Origin: Telopea speciosissima
Lineage: Eukaryota; Streptophyta; Magnoliopsida; Proteales; Proteaceae
Direction of reading: 5' to 3'
Length of the DNA stretch: 64,000 nucleotides
Assembly (NCBI RefSeq): GCF_018873765.1
Contig: NC_057924.1
Coordinates: forward strand, 14,037,001 to 14,101,000
In this document: positions 45,530 to 57,126 of the stretch, piece by piece
Layout of the letters: every line of letters starts with the position of its first letter
How positions within the stretch are numbered: the stretch's first letter is position 1
Program-made: the position numbers and the translations under genes
Notes under the pieces: generated by a model
Seen by the model: the letters and a program-made list of their open reading frames with translations, nothing else
Database searches by the model: none
Told to the model about the DNA's origin: nothing

Positions 45530-45895
45530 ATGACGGTTGAAATCAAAGTTTTTGAAGACAATAATACTGGGGACTGTTACCAATCTTCCTCCTATCAAAG
45601 TGGTCACTGGCTGCAAGTGGGTATATAAGATCAAACTTATCTAATAAGTCCATTGAATGTTATAAGGTCCCGGCTTGATTATAAAGAGACTTTTGCTCTT
45701 GTGGCTAAGCTAGTTATTGTTTATCACCTCCTTGCCATCGCCGTTTCTTGTTATTGGTATTTCTATCAACTTGATGTTAATAATATATTTTTGCATGGTG
45801 ATCTAGAAGAAGTGTATATGAAACTTCTACTTGGATTTTCTCGAAAGGGGAGAAAAAATTTAGTTTGTTGTCTTCGCAAATTCATATATGGTTAA
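45530..45895 (+). pseudogene. copia reverse transcriptase relic
   Basis: Frameshifted text encodes the integrase/RT junction (MTVEIK and TGCKWVYK-like pieces). It then gives YQLDVNNIFLHGDLEEVYMK and CCLRKFIYG, the start of a copia reverse transcriptase. About 120 codons remain and no LTRs were found. It belongs to neither copia A nor copia B by obvious identity. Confidence 0.75.
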
Positions 45896-46600
45896 AAAAA
45901 CAGTTAATAATGTGAGGAGAGAGATGGAGAGAGGGCGTGTTAGCGTACCTTCACCTACCGGCTCAGTGAACCTTTTTCCTACTAGTATAATTTAAAAATA
46001 CTGAACCGGAAGCAAACTGTTCAGTGCTTTATTCTAGTTAAACCACCTTCGGTTTCACCAACCACAGGATTCTTACCGGAAAGCTGGGAAATGCTTTTGG
46101 TTGGTTTTTACTTCGACCAGCTTGACCGGCCGGTCTGGCAGTCCCGTCTGGTTCTACAACAATTGTTATGATTGGGCAGCGGTAAAGTTAGGAGCTTCAC
46201 CACAAGGTAAAATGATGAACAAACGACCTTGTGGGAAAATCAATCTCAATTTCCCATTAATTTTGGGTTATGGGCCTCAATCTATAGGCCCATATCAACC
46301 TATTTATGAGCAATTGGATTGCCACATGGGCTTTCGTATATGGGCTTGGGCCTGATTAGCCCAATAATTTAAAGATTGGAGGAAACAAATTATACTAATA
46401 ATAATAATATGACCAAATTACCATTAAACAACAAAGATAATTACGTTACACAGTTACTATGTATGAAGCACAGCCATGGCTGACACCCAACAATAGCACA
46501 CAAACACAGAAGAAGATGGAGGAATACACACAGCTTATTCAGCACAAACACACATATCATACCACACCTCCTATTACATTCTTATGTTTTCCCCCCAAAC
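45896..46600. other. Intergenic DNA, no gene seen
   Basis: The 46101-46355 open frame on + is not recognised. Repeated ccggtt/ggttttcacc-like motifs near 46030-46140 suggest a decayed MITE. The stretch up to about 46622 probably includes the metallothionein 3' UTR, read on minus. Confidence 0.4.
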
Positions 46601-46622
46601 TACTATTTCTGTTTATTATTAT

Positions 46623-46725
46623 TTAGTGTCCACAAGTGCAGTCAGTGCAAGCGCAGGCTGCTCCGCACTTGCACTTGCCATCGTGCTCCGCTCCGGCAAC
46701 TTCAATCACGGCATCATCGTTGTAG
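46623..46725 (-). CDS. MT3: Type 3 metallothionein, exon 3 with stop
   Basis: Last of three exons on minus (47437-47391, 47301-47254, 46725-46623; 198 nt, 65 residues). It encodes YNDDAVIEVAGAEHDGKCKC and then GAACACTDCTCGH with a TAA stop. The C-terminal cluster of six cysteines binds metal ions such as copper and zinc in the cytosol. Spacing fits plant type 3 metallothioneins, which are often fruit- or leaf-expressed. The acceptor is tgcag and the exon opens one base into the Ser codon. Confidence 0.93.
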
Positions 46726-47253
46726 CTGCAATATAGGAGAAACCCATCAGGAAAGATCTCAATTTCCATGTATGTTCCTATGTGGAGGGAGAGATTGTTG
46801 GATTCCACGCGGAGCAATTATCCCACATAGGGTGTGAGTAAACCGATGCAACAACAACAACAACAACAACAACTGAGCCTTATCCTAACTAAATGGGGTT
46901 GATTACATGGATCCTTTAAAAAACGCAGTAAGAGGAACGAAGAGGAATGCAGATTAAAATGAAGAAATGAGATAAGAAAAGTAAGTAATGAAAAATGAAA
47001 AATGAAAGTAAGAAGAAAGATGATATCCCAGGAATTCAAGAAAATCTCAGCTATATAATGTTGATAACGTGGATCCTTGCCCTCCAAAAGACTCTATCCG
47101 AGGGCATACTTGGTACAAGGCCCAGACTAAGCATATCATTCTTCACAACCTCACCTATGGTCATCTTAGGCCTACCCCTAGCTCTTTTAACTCTTTTAGC
47201 TCCTTCATCCGATGCATTAGGTACTTAACAGAAAGAGTAGATCGAAATCGTAC
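46726..47253 (-). repeat. Metallothionein intron 2 with RTE-LINE tail insertion
   Basis: 46849-46870 is (CAA)n on +, followed by ctgagccttatcctaactaaatggggttg and tacatggatcc. This is the well-known 3' end of plant RTE LINEs read on minus, with the (TTG)n tail at the left. The gatccttgccctccaaaagactctatcc block at about 47070-47100 repeats similar text. The insertion lies wholly inside the intron, leaving the splice sites intact. Confidence 0.7.
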
Positions 47254-47301
47254 CTCTTCTGGGTTTCGACGATTTCGATGCCATAGCTGTTTCCCTTCTT
47301 C
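47254..47301 (-). CDS. MT3: Type 3 metallothionein, exon 2
   Basis: 48 nt on minus between cacag and gtacga. It encodes KKGNSYGIEIVETQK, the Cys-free linker between the two metal-binding clusters. It completes Val16 at its 5' end and leaves two bases of a Ser codon at its 3' end. Confidence 0.9.
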
Positions 47302-47390
47302 CTGTGATTCAGAAACATATATATTAGCTGAATCAAATGAAATATTGATCATCAAGTATGTATAGATGGAGAAGAAAAAACAGCACTTAC

Positions 47391-47437
47391 ACACACTGGC
47401 TCTTGTCAGCGCAGTCACAGTTGCCACAGGTAGACAT
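47391..47437 (-). CDS. MT3: Type 3 metallothionein, exon 1
   Basis: It starts at ATG 47437-47435 on minus and encodes MSTCGNCDCADKSQCV, with Cys at 4, 7, 9 and 15. That is the N-terminal signature of plant type 3 metallothioneins. The donor is gtaagt. The start is certain from the short conserved N-terminus. Confidence 0.95.
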
Positions 47438-47535
47438 GGTGATGAAGTAAAAGAAAGATGAAACAGAGAATGAAGTATGAGAGTAGGAATTAGTTCTCTT
47501 GTACTCAGCTATACCTTTGAGAAACTTAGCTTTGG

Positions 47536-47543
47536 TATTTATA
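47536..47543 (-). promoter_or_regulatory. TATA box of the metallothionein gene
   Basis: On minus the sequence reads TATAAATA about 100 bp upstream of the ATG, suiting a short 5' leader. Confidence 0.75.
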
Positions 47544-47639
47544 GGGAAAATGGGAAAGGTAGTCAAGGAGAAGATATGGAACACAGAAGGACTGTGAGGA
47601 GCACACGCCTTCTCTGAAAAAATCCAAAGGAATCTCAAT

Positions 47640-48188
47640 TATATATAGTGGGCTGGCCTTCTATTGTCCTCTCATGTCATCTTCATTACTATTTTATATA
47701 GAGAAGCTACAGTGAAATTACATAATCTATCTCTTTCTTTCTTAATCTTTGAAATTGAAAGTGTGAAAACAAGAAATTGAGACCCCACACTTGGGTTATA
47801 TCCTACTTCTTATTTATCAAACAGATTTCTGTAAAAAATTTAAAAAAAATAATAAAAATGGAGATTGATTGATTAAGAAACAAAGTTGATTAGGCCTAAA
47901 GATAGGATACAATATACTATCCATTATTTGATTCTATTCGTGAAGTTAATGCATGTGAATTGATTGGTTAAAAATTAATTAAGATTGACAAAGTGATATC
48001 ATTGTTCAAAATTCAAATGAAATATAAGTAACTTTGTTGAAATGTTGGGAGGAAGTGATTTAAAGTCTTACATTGGTGCCTTCATATACTTGAGAAGCTT
48101 TCTGTTCGTCTAATGTCTTAAGGTTTTTGGTTGAACCTTTCAATATGGTATCAAAGCCTAGGTCTCTTTGTTGTTTGACCATCTATAG
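47640..48188. other. Intergenic DNA between metallothionein and a hAT MITE
   Basis: Upstream region of the metallothionein gene; AT-rich, with no gene or repeat recognised. It may hold the distal promoter. Confidence 0.4.
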
Positions 48189-48744
48189 AGCCAAGTAGCG
48201 GTGTCAATCATCAGTTTGGATTGGTTTCAGTCCAGATTGCATTGGTTTTGGTTTTGTAAGGTTGAATCCGAAACCTAGGAAAGCTTGAGTTTCGGTTCAG
48301 TTCAGTTTGATTAGGTTTCTTATCGATTTGTTATTGGTCCGGGCTGAATCGGTTTCAATTTGGTAAGGGTGAATCTGAAACCAAACCAAGAAGGAAAGCA
48401 TCTGTTTCGGTTTCTTATCGATTTGTTACCGGGTTGGTTTTTTTGTCTGTTTTGGGTTCAGTTTAACATATACATATGTATGCAACATTATGGAAAACAT
48501 ATGCTTTTCTAATGAGTTTTGGGCTGTTCTTATCGGGTTATATTGGTTTAGTTTCAGTTTCGATCAGGTTTTTTCATCCTGTTTCAATTTCAGATTAAGT
48601 CAGTTTTTGTTTGGTTCCTTTTGATTTTAGGTATGCAATACCCTAATCCAAACCCAATCTAATAAGGATTGGTTCGGCCTGTATTGGTTCGATACAAGTT
48701 AATTTCACCAACTTGATCCAAGTTTTGACACCCCTAGAGCCAAG
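48189..48744. mobile_element. hAT-type MITE with perfect 8-bp duplication
   Basis: GAGCCAAG occurs at 48189-48196 and 48737-48744. Ends are TAGCGGTGTCAA and, as complement, TAGGGGTGTCAA. The 540-bp body repeats ggttt-cggtt motifs and has no coding capacity. Confidence 0.85.
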
Positions 48745-48827
48745 TATGTCGAAGCCACATGTGAGGGAACTCTCAAACAAATATACTATAATTTATTGTG
48801 TCTACTATCTTAGCCTTGATTTTAGTG

Positions 48828-49035
48828 CATGGTATCAGATCGAGTATCAACCTGTTCCAAAATCTATACCGATATTGATATGTATTTGTCCATTTCAAAC
48901 ATTTTTGCACTCAAAGATACCAATGACATACCATAATTTGACCATTCTACCCTTTGTCCATACCATTGATTCGGTATCGACTAGGTATTGATATTTGTAT
49001 CAGTCGATACCAATATGGATTGACTGATATGACCC
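48828..49035. repeat. TATCGG-family repeat fragment
   Basis: It contains tggtatcagatcgagtatc, gattcggtatcgactaggta and gtatcagtcgatacc motifs, as in the element at 17616-18379. Confidence 0.5.
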
Positions 49036-49549
49036 TGATCTTAGCTTTCTTTTTTTTCTTTTTCTTTTTTATTTTATGAAAACTTGTGATTATTTTGGCG
49101 GGGAATAATGTGCATGGTCATTAAGTTTAATCACCCATATTCCAAGACATGGTTGGCCCATATAGCACATATGCCTTGGCTCTTCTTCTTTGTTTTCAAA
49201 CTACCTTTTCAAATGGCATCAACTTGATCAAGAAAATTAATCAAAAAGGATTAAATTAATTTTTTTAATTAACAAAGTTTTCATACACAGCCGTGCAAGT
49301 ATCCACGATCATGTTCCCTCTTACAAAGAGTGGAAAAGTCATAATCCCTCATCTATACTTAATGCCTTGAAACTCCCACCCTCTCACATACACGACTTAC
49401 ACAGCCATGTATGAAAACTTTCTCCTTATTTGCTTCCAAGATATTTTCACTTTTAGTTGAATAGTAAACTATGGTTTGAGATATCCAACAAGCCTTAACA
49501 TCTTATTACCAAAAAAAAAAACAAAGCAGCCTTTAACACCTTATGTGTT

Positions 49550-49724
49550 CCAATGGGAATTTTATTCGCTGCTGTAACTGCAACGCTGCTGTACTCATCG
49601 TACGGTGCTGTAGGTACCATGTATGCCATGTGGGGTTCACTGTGCACACATGGCACCTGCAGCGCCACACGATGAGTACAGTAACGCTGCAGTTACAACA
49701 GCAGATAATAATCCGTTCTAATGG
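49550..49724. mobile_element. Foldback MITE with arms of about 55 bp
   Basis: gctgctgtaactgcaacgct...gtactcatcg on the left pairs with cgatgagtacagtaacgctg...agttacaacagcag on the right, with ends ccaatggga and tctaatgg. Total 175 bp. No coding capacity. Confidence 0.75.
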
Positions 49725-50004
49725 ATTCCAAAAAGTGCCGTGTAGGGCACGGTTTGCTTTAAGTAGTGTGCCATAGAAATGTATGGGTCACTGTCAACTG
49801 TCAACAACAAAAGCGCCCTTCATTTCATTTCCTTTGATAGCAATAGCCACTTTATATCAAACCTTCTTCTTATCAGTTAAAATTTTTTTGTCAAACGAAC
49901 GCTGGCCTTGTGTTTTTGGCCTTTTCCTTTAATCCATAGGTGCACTTAATTGATGGTGGTCCTCCCTCTCTCTCTCTCTCTCCATTCTATGTCATGGTTC
50001 TAAG

Positions 50005-50245
50005 TATCGGTCTTGTATCACTTGTATCGGGCGATATGTATTGATTTTGCTAGTTGCCGATACTGATATCATGCTAATATCGTATCGATAACACGATATG
50101 GACAAGGGGTAAAATGGTCAGAAAACTCATTTTTTAAAGAAAATTTAGAGGCATTTGTGTTCGATACAGTCGATCCAGACCGATACCGTATCGATTTTAT
50201 ATCAGTTTTGCAAGTCACCGATACCCATTCCGATACCATACACTA
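50005..50245. repeat. TATCGG-family repeat, another copy
   Basis: ggttctaagtatcggtcttg on the left and ccgataccatacactaaaacc on the right flank cgatat and gatacc units. It belongs to the family at 17616-18379 but is shorter. Confidence 0.55.
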
Positions 50246-51586
50246 AAACCATGAGTCTATGTACCAAGTCAAAATCAATTTTTTTTTTGGCAAACATCAT
50301 ACTCTTTCTTGTGATGTATTGTCTGTGGTTCAAGACTTTCGTCGGCTCTTCTTCTCTAGAAGAAGTTAGAATTCTTGGGATTTGTAGTTCTTGGGGGTGT
50401 GCGAAGGTAATTTGATTCATGTAGTAACCCTATTCTATTTTAGAATTATGGGGTACTTCAATTGTGTTTCCTTTCCATGGGTAACATATTTAAGGTCAAG
50501 GGTCCTAGTACAAGAATCGTTATAAGGTACCTTAAACCCTAAACCCTAAACCCTATTGTAATAGTATGTTACAAAACGAGAACCTAAAAAAAATATAGAA
50601 ATCATATAAAAAAATGAAAATCATAGACAACGTACAATTACATAATACACATTAGAATTTACATGCTTCAATAAAATTGCCTATGTCCAGATCAAATGAG
50701 ATTTGTTTCACTATCAATAAAAAATAGGGTTAAGTCGTCCGTCTCACATCTCTCTCAGATTGATTATAGAGAAAGAACCTTCGCTACAAATAATATATAA
50801 TGAAACTCTATATAAACAGTTTACCGAAACACTTATATTGCCCTAAAAAAGTTCTTTCAGGGGTTGTTGCCCGTGAACACCTGCATGAATCTACCAGTTC
50901 ATTACAGCCCCAGTATCAAAGATTAACGCATAAGGCGGGCCAATTCCTCTAGGTCTTAAGGCCTACAACCTCTTAATGACCCTTCAGAATCAACCCACTT
51001 TATAATACTCATCATTAATGCAAGTGTGCAAAAACAAAAAAAGCAAATACCAAAAGCCATGTCCTTCCATGCGTAAGGTCCCCTACAGCCTCAATATATA
51101 CACCTTCAGAGTTCTTCTGCACTTTCTCTTCCAAAGTCGATATCAAACTTCCATAAGATAACATATTGCTACTGGCCTACCTAAAGGAAGACCTCCGAAA
51201 TCTAAAGTTGGATTGGATTGTGATAGATCACTGAATATGGTATGGCCCAGCCCTTACCCATCCTACAATACTGTACAACTTTGCCCACTACGCTCATTGA
51301 TGAGGAAAATTGATTTGGCAAATGAAGCCTAATCCATTAAGCCTATATGGGGTCCATTGGGGGGAATGAAGAACTTTCTCTGATCTTATCTGTTTTATGA
51401 CTTTGTGCTTGTTAACAATCAACTAGGAATTTGCAATTTTCAGTAATTTTGCACTGGTTTTTTCTTATACTCACTCTGCAACATTATCTTTTGGAGAGTC
51501 TACATCTACACTACTCCCAGTAGAAACCCATCAAATAATTCTCAAGTGTGTTGTAGGGTGAGCTTGGAGATGGAAGTCTTCTAGAA
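50246..51586. other. Intergenic DNA, no gene seen
   Basis: Three telomere-type units (ccctaaa) at about 50533-50554 are the only ordered motif. Nothing else was recognised. Confidence 0.4.
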
Positions 51587-51716
51587 GCTCAGGTTCTCGT
51601 ACGAGAACTATTCTCGTATGGTCTGAATCACACAAATGGAATCCAAGAGAGGTGGGTCTCACTCTTGGATTCCATTTGTGCTGCTTAGGCCCGTACGAGA
51701 ACCTGAGCCAACCATT
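51587..51716. repeat. Foldback repeat, arms gctcaggttctcgtacg
   Basis: The left arm gctcaggttctcgtacgaga and right arm tacgagaacctgagc are complementary. Inside, aaatggaatccaagag pairs with ctcttggattccattt. About 130 bp. Related to 36329-36467. Confidence 0.75.
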
Positions 51717-52290
51717 TTATCATCCTAGGTCGGAACAAGTTGATAGGGTACCCTTTTTGAAGTACACAAAGAATGAAGAGCAGAATGCCTTTTCGGGGAC
51801 ATGAGGAGTCATACCGTAGTGTACATGAACCAAGATCTAAGAATGATCCAAAGAATTTTTTTTATTATGCGAACACCTGACTTGCTCAGGTGGCTTGCTC
51901 CCTGCTTGTAGAATGCAGGGCGGAGGGCTTGGTCTCATGTTTAAGCCTCCCCACCTGCACATGTAGTGCAGGGCAGCCCCTACCCCCATCCCCCCTGTTA
52001 CGTGCGCAGATCTTGGTGGTGAGAAAATAGATAAACAAATAAAAAAAAGGAGAAGAGATAAGAGAGAGAGTGAGAATTGGCTTTACGGACGAAGTCGGGC
52101 ATCCTGGCGCAATTGGGAGGCTGCCAATCCTCTCTCAAGATAAACTCAAGAATTAATTAATATTTTTCGTATTGCTTTCTGCTTCTTCATTCATCATTAA
52201 ATACACAGATAATATTAACTACCCACTTTCCCACTCCTACAATTTCTCTCAACTCCTACAATATCTCCCTACAACTCATCCCACTTTTAA
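51717..52290. other. Intergenic DNA, no gene seen
   Basis: 51880-51990 contains short inverted blocks (cacctgacttgctcaggtgg) and may be a SINE or MITE relic. It is not assigned. Confidence 0.35.
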
Positions 52291-52661
52291 TAACTATAAG
52301 GGTAAATTACACGACACTCCCAGATTTTCAAACGAAACTCAAATCACCCCCTGGTTTTTTCAGAACTCAAATTACCCCCTCTACAGTAATGGTGTTAGTC
52401 TGTTGTTGGTTATTGATGTGAAAGGATTATTTTACCCTTGTACTAAAACATTAGAATTAAATTTACAATACTACCCTTCAAAATCTATGTTTGAATGTCA
52501 AGGGTAGTTTAGGTATTTAAATTTATTTAATTGGCTGACATCTTCACTTAACAACATAAAACAAACGGTAGGGACTAATTTGTCATATTGGGGTCTAAAC
52601 CAATGGGTGATTTGAGTTTTTTCAAAAACTAGGGATGACGTGTAATTTACCCTAACTATAA
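52291..52661. mobile_element. MITE with perfect 9-bp duplication, GGGTAAATTACACG ends
   Basis: TAACTATAA occurs at 52291-52299 and 52653-52661. The 353-bp element has arms of about 50 bp, from gggtaaattacacgacactc on the left and, as complement, gggtaaattacacgtcatcc on the right. The duplication size suggests the Mutator superfamily. The + frame inside it is not a gene. Confidence 0.85.
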
Positions 52662-52759
52662 ATAATAACTAACCACAATCCCGTACATACATATAATTAA
52701 TAAAATAATAATTAACTATAATAACAAATAACTACACCTAAGCAATAACGACACATAAC

Positions 52760-53390
52760 TACCCCCCTTGGGTGGCCCCATAGGGCGCCCCACTTTGGCA
52801 TTAAAAAAAAGATTTTTTTGTGATTTGGTTCTCTGAGCAAGCTGCATAGGGAGCACACCAATGAAGAGCAACGAAACAGTTTCATACATTGACGAGCAAA
52901 GACATCATTTTTTTTCTTTTGGTGAAGGGAAAAGAGAGGATGCTAGTTGTACCCCCCACAAAGCTGCATAGGGAGCACACCAATGAAGAGCAATGAAACA
53001 TTTCATACATAGAGGGGTAGAGAGATCATTACATGTGAAGAGAAGAGAGAGTTAGAGAGAGAGGATGTTAGTGTGTACCCTCCTCCAAGCTGCATAGGGA
53101 GCACACCAATGAAGAGTGTTGTACATAAGAGAGGGCATAAAGGTCATTTCATTTGTATAGAGAGAGAGGGAGAGAGAGAGAGGATGCTAGCTTGTGTGTC
53201 CCCCCTCGGGTGGCCCCACAAAGTGCCTCACTTTGGCACCAAAAAAATATTTTTTTGGTCATAGGAAGCACCACCAATGAAGAGTGATGAAACAATTTCC
53301 TCTGTAGAGGGATAGATAGATCATTTCATGTGAAGAGAAGAGAGAAATAGAGAGAGGATGTTAGTGTGTACCCTCTATCGCAATCAGAAG
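52760..53390. repeat. Degenerate tandem array of about 130-bp units
   Basis: The motif gctgcatagggagcacaccaa occurs at about 52843, 52971 and 53089, with a diverged form near 53262. Each is followed by aatgaagag, a variable tail, and gagagaggatg-tag. A larger block (cgggtggcccca...ccact-tggca) also repeats at 52770 and 53208. A single diverged unit lies at 45395-45490. Confidence 0.7.
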
Positions 53391-54464
53391 AAAACCTTTT
53401 TTCCAACCCCTTCGATGAAGGCTGGGCAGCTCCAAAGACGTCTAGGGAGCACCTCAACTGCCAAGGGCCTCCTCTCCTCTCCTCTCGAAAATTCCAAAGA
53501 ACTGTTTGAAGCTTTTATTTCGCAAGATACGAGTGCCTCTTCAGCTTTGGATCAAGAGAGCAAAAGAAAAATTGTGATAGGTTCCTATAGGATCCTCCCA
53601 GGTTCCTATAAGATCCTTCCCCCCCCTCCCCCCTCCCCCCCCCCCCCAAAAAAAAACCAGATATGAAGGTTTCTCCGGGTCAAATAGTTACACCAACTAA
53701 AGATTAAAAAAAAATAAAAAGGTGTTCTCGTTTTCAAATATTGTTCTAGAAACCCCCTAAAGTGTGCACCCTCTTTTGCAATCAGCAGGGAATCTTTTTC
53801 CCAAACACAAGACCACATGAAATGACAAAAAAGAAAATCCCAATCCTGTTGATGCCCCTGCATACACTCTCATTAGCCCCATACTTGTGCCATCTTTTTA
53901 TAATCTCGCCAAAATATAAATCTTTGGACCCTTATGAGCTCTTATATATTTTCTTCCTAACATAAAACGGAAAAAAAAGATAAGGAAAGTTGAAATCACC
54001 TTATCGACTTTTTTATTTAGATAATATCTTGTGTTGGTCGGAGCTGATCCCCTCATCAAGGTACACATGGTAAGCTACAAGGGCCAAATACCTGTAGAAC
54101 AGTCTAATTTCCCAGAGCAAAGATATTGTTTTTTCCTTTTTTAGGTGAGATCCAAAGATATTCCTAGAAACCAAATATCTATTACAGAGTTATAGTCTTT
54201 GATGCATAGCTACAAGATTTACGGTTTCTGCCACCTTTGGTTTCGCTCTTCAGATTAGGTTACCTAACAGCAGATCCTTGGAAGAGAAACAAGGTATCAC
54301 CGGAAATGGTGAAGATGACGAGGCTTTTTCTTTATTGTTACCTTTGAACACTTTTTTTTTTTTTTTTTTTTTCATAATTTTAGAATTCCAACACTATTCG
54401 GGTTTGAGAATATAAAAAAAACTTTCAAGTTGTGCTCAATCAACGAGGACAAGAGTATAAAAAA
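53391..54464. other. Intergenic DNA with a C-run
   Basis: C-rich low-complexity DNA at 53619-53647 and a T run at 54351-54372. No gene recognised. Confidence 0.4.
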
Positions 54465-54605
54465 TAAGGGAGAATGTTCTCTGTGCCGCAGTGCAGCCTG
54501 TGCCCAGACACATGGGCAGCTTGTGCAAGGGGGCAGGGTGGTCATTGCGTCCACCCAATGTGCCTGGGCGCAGGTTGCGCTGCGGCACAGAGAACAGCGC
54601 CCTAA
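54465..54605. mobile_element. Foldback MITE with TAA duplication
   Basis: TAA lies at 54465-54467 and 54603-54605. The 135-bp element has arms of about 45 bp: gttctctgtgccgcagtgca...gcccag on the left and ctgggcgcaggttgcgctgc...cagagaac on the right. Size and TAA site fit Tourist/Harbinger-type MITEs. Confidence 0.8.
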
Positions 54606-54714
54606 AAAGTAAAAACACTTAACCTAAAATAGGGAAAACTGGAGACAAAATCAGAATAGGAGTTTGAGAGTACATGAGACTGAGAAAGAGTTTAGAACGC
54701 TTAGAATGATACTC

Positions 54715-56156
54715 TAAGGCTGCGTTTGGTAAATGTCTGAACAAAGAACGGTCGTTCTTGACTAGAAACATTCTTTGGCGTTTCTGGTCTGAGACGGCGT
54801 TCTGAGACCGAAAATGACTGTTTGGCAATGGTCTCAAGAACACCGTTCAGAATGAATATGGTGTTTGGATGAATGCCGTTCAGAACGAAAAGGTTGGGTT
54901 TCCCTGATTTTTCCATTTTTTCCTCTCTGATTTTCTTCTCCATCTTTCATCATTTAAATGCAAACAACGGAAAAGCAATAGACTTCAGACTGGTTTGTTG
55001 TTGAATAAGGTGGATCAGAGCACAATAGTCGATCTTTAGGATGAAGAAATTGACATCCAAACAGTCAAAACCCTAGGGATTTCTAACTGATTTGCTGGAA
55101 AATGTTGAAAATGGATACCCGAAAGGAACTTCATTAGGGCCTAGTTGTTTGTCTTGGCGATAGTGGTGGTGGTGGTGGACCAAAGTGAAGGTTGGAGGCG
55201 GGCATATAGGTTCCGGTGGAGAATGGCATCTGGATTTTTTGACACTGAACATTCTTCCATTCCCTATGCAGAACACATAGGTTCGAAAGGCAGAGAGAGA
55301 GAGAGATGCAAAAACTACAAGAGATAGAGAGGGAGAGAGAGAGCAAACGAGAGACAAAGAGAGACAGATAGCGAGAGAGAGAGAGAGAGAGATGAGAGTA
55401 CCTTGGGAGGAAGCTCCCGTAGTTGCAGGTTTCCTTCTCTTCCCCCTTCTAACTGCAACGGCCTGTAAAAGCTCAAATCTCACAATGTTGAAAAGCCAAA
55501 AAACCTAATCACGAGTTTCCTTGAATTTTTTGCCCGATAAATTTGTTCTTGTTCTTTACAGACTGTCTCAGAGATGTTCTGTAAAGAACGTTATTTGATG
55601 GAAAGATTCCTTCGATTCGTTCTAAAAGAACGACAAAACTAACCAACATGCAAAATGTATTTTCGTGCTTTTTTGTTATATAAGAAGTGCATTCTTTGGA
55701 AGGGTTGGTACTAGTTTAATGAAGCTTTGGAGCTGATCACCACGACACACGCTCAAGTGGCCTTTGCGTTTCTCGAAAGCAACAGAGCAGCGGATTGGAT
55801 GGCTAATCATGCCTGTGATTTGGGCTCCTCGGTCATGTACCTTCAGGGCAGGTTGCCAGGTGGGAACTTTGCAGACATCATTCGAGAGGACAAGGCAGGA
55901 ATGCCTTGCTTTAGGTTTTAATGTGCAGTTTCTTTTGTAAAGGGAGCAGGATTTCCCTATCTGAGGGTTGAGAGTGCGCTAAGCATTAGGCTGAGGTAAG
56001 GCAGTATGTCTCTTGTATTCTCTGATTTTTTATTAGATTTGTATAAAAGATAGGGGCTGCCACGGGTCCCAGATAAGTTTCGGTTATTAAAAAAAAAAAA
56101 AAAAAAGAAAAGAACTATTCTGAACGGCGTTCAGACATTTACCGAACGCAGCCTAA
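54715..56156. mobile_element. Harbinger-like element carrying a LINE relic (TAA duplication)
   Basis: The left end GGCTGCGTTTGGTAAATGTC and the complement of the right end, GGCTGCGTTCGGTAAATGTC, are near-identical inverted repeats. TAA flanks both (54715-54717 and 56154-56156). The 1436-bp body is mostly non-coding, with repeated gaacgg-cgttct motifs and a (GA)n run at 55360-55392. From about 55690 to 56105 it hosts a LINE tail. Confidence 0.8.
55690..56105 (+). pseudogene. LINE 3' tail with RNase H-like end and poly(A)
   Basis: The + frame 55727-55921 encodes LESNRAADWMANHACDLGSS and ends in GMPCFRF. It resembles the C-terminal RNase H-like (RVT_3) region of plant LINEs, where NRAAD-LAN is typical. 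An untranslated tail and an A run at 56091-56107 follow. The rest of the LINE is absent (5' truncation). It lies inside the Harbinger-like element, so it inserted later. Confidence 0.7.
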
Positions 56157-57126
56157 AGTGTCTTGAATGTCTTCTATTTATAAAGAAGAGATGCCCTTTG
56201 AAAACACTTGTCCAAAGAAGTCAATAGGATGCGTCTCTGTACGAGAGAAGACACGGAAAACTATTCATTGCCGGCATCCAAAGAATTCCAATTTAAGTTC
56301 TTTCATGGTCAAGTCATCCACTCCAATTGGACACAAAGCTTATTCCAGCACCACAAGGTCTCCTAGAGAGCAACCATAAGAACCGAGTTCTAAACAACCC
56401 AAGGAGGCTGCAACCACCCCTCTCATAACCACATCTCCACCGCTATTGAATGAACAGCACAAGCCTAATCTCTAAATGTTAACATCCCTTAAGGCTCCCC
56501 TATAGAGAGCAACTATTCCAATTGAGTTTGAATCAACCCAAGGGATGCTGCAAGCCTGCAACCATTCTCTTATAACCACATCTCCCCTGGTATCAAATTG
56601 ATACCATCCACGCCATCACTAATTTGTATCATCATCCCTACAGATCCTTAGAGATGTCCAACTTCCCATGCTACTAGATCCAACTGCAGTATGACTGACC
56701 CTGGAGTGATTTTTTTTCCTATTTCCCTCACTTATTAACAGTAGTGACAGGGCTAGCTACTACAAGGGGTCGTTACTGGAAGCCGGCCAAAGAGATAATA
56801 GCTTTCAGCTTCTCAATCTTCACTCTGGCTGCAAGATGACATCCACATCCAAACTAGTTTTAACAGAAAAATGAGAAAGAGGGATGGGGGTGGGGGACGG
56901 GGAGAGGTAATTCTCCATGTACTTGGAAAGAAAGCAACCAATCATAACTACGAATATAAAACCAACAAGTCAAGTGCCGAGGACTCCAAAAACTGCTCAG
57001 TAGAATGTAACATAAAACAATTGGGGAAGAAATGAACACAATTACAAGTAGGAAACATGTAGGAAACAAAACTGTGGTACTGCAATGAATATATAACTCT
57101 TTTGTCTATACAATATAACATGTGCA
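56157..57126. other. NSF 3' flank with degenerate tandem repeat
   Basis: 56350-56460 and 56495-56600 share cctatagagagcaac-type, aacccaagg-gctgcaa and ttataaccacatctcc blocks, an old duplication. The stretch near 56900-57126 is probably NSF 3' UTR read on minus. Confidence 0.45.

Noticed and set aside
50533..50554. Telomere repeat ccctaaa
   Set aside because: Only three units; too short to be an interstitial telomere tract, and such motifs are common in plant DNA.
55073..55483. 136-codon minus-strand frame with Ser/Leu repeats
   Set aside because: It is driven by the (GA)n run at 55360-55392 inside a Harbinger-like element.
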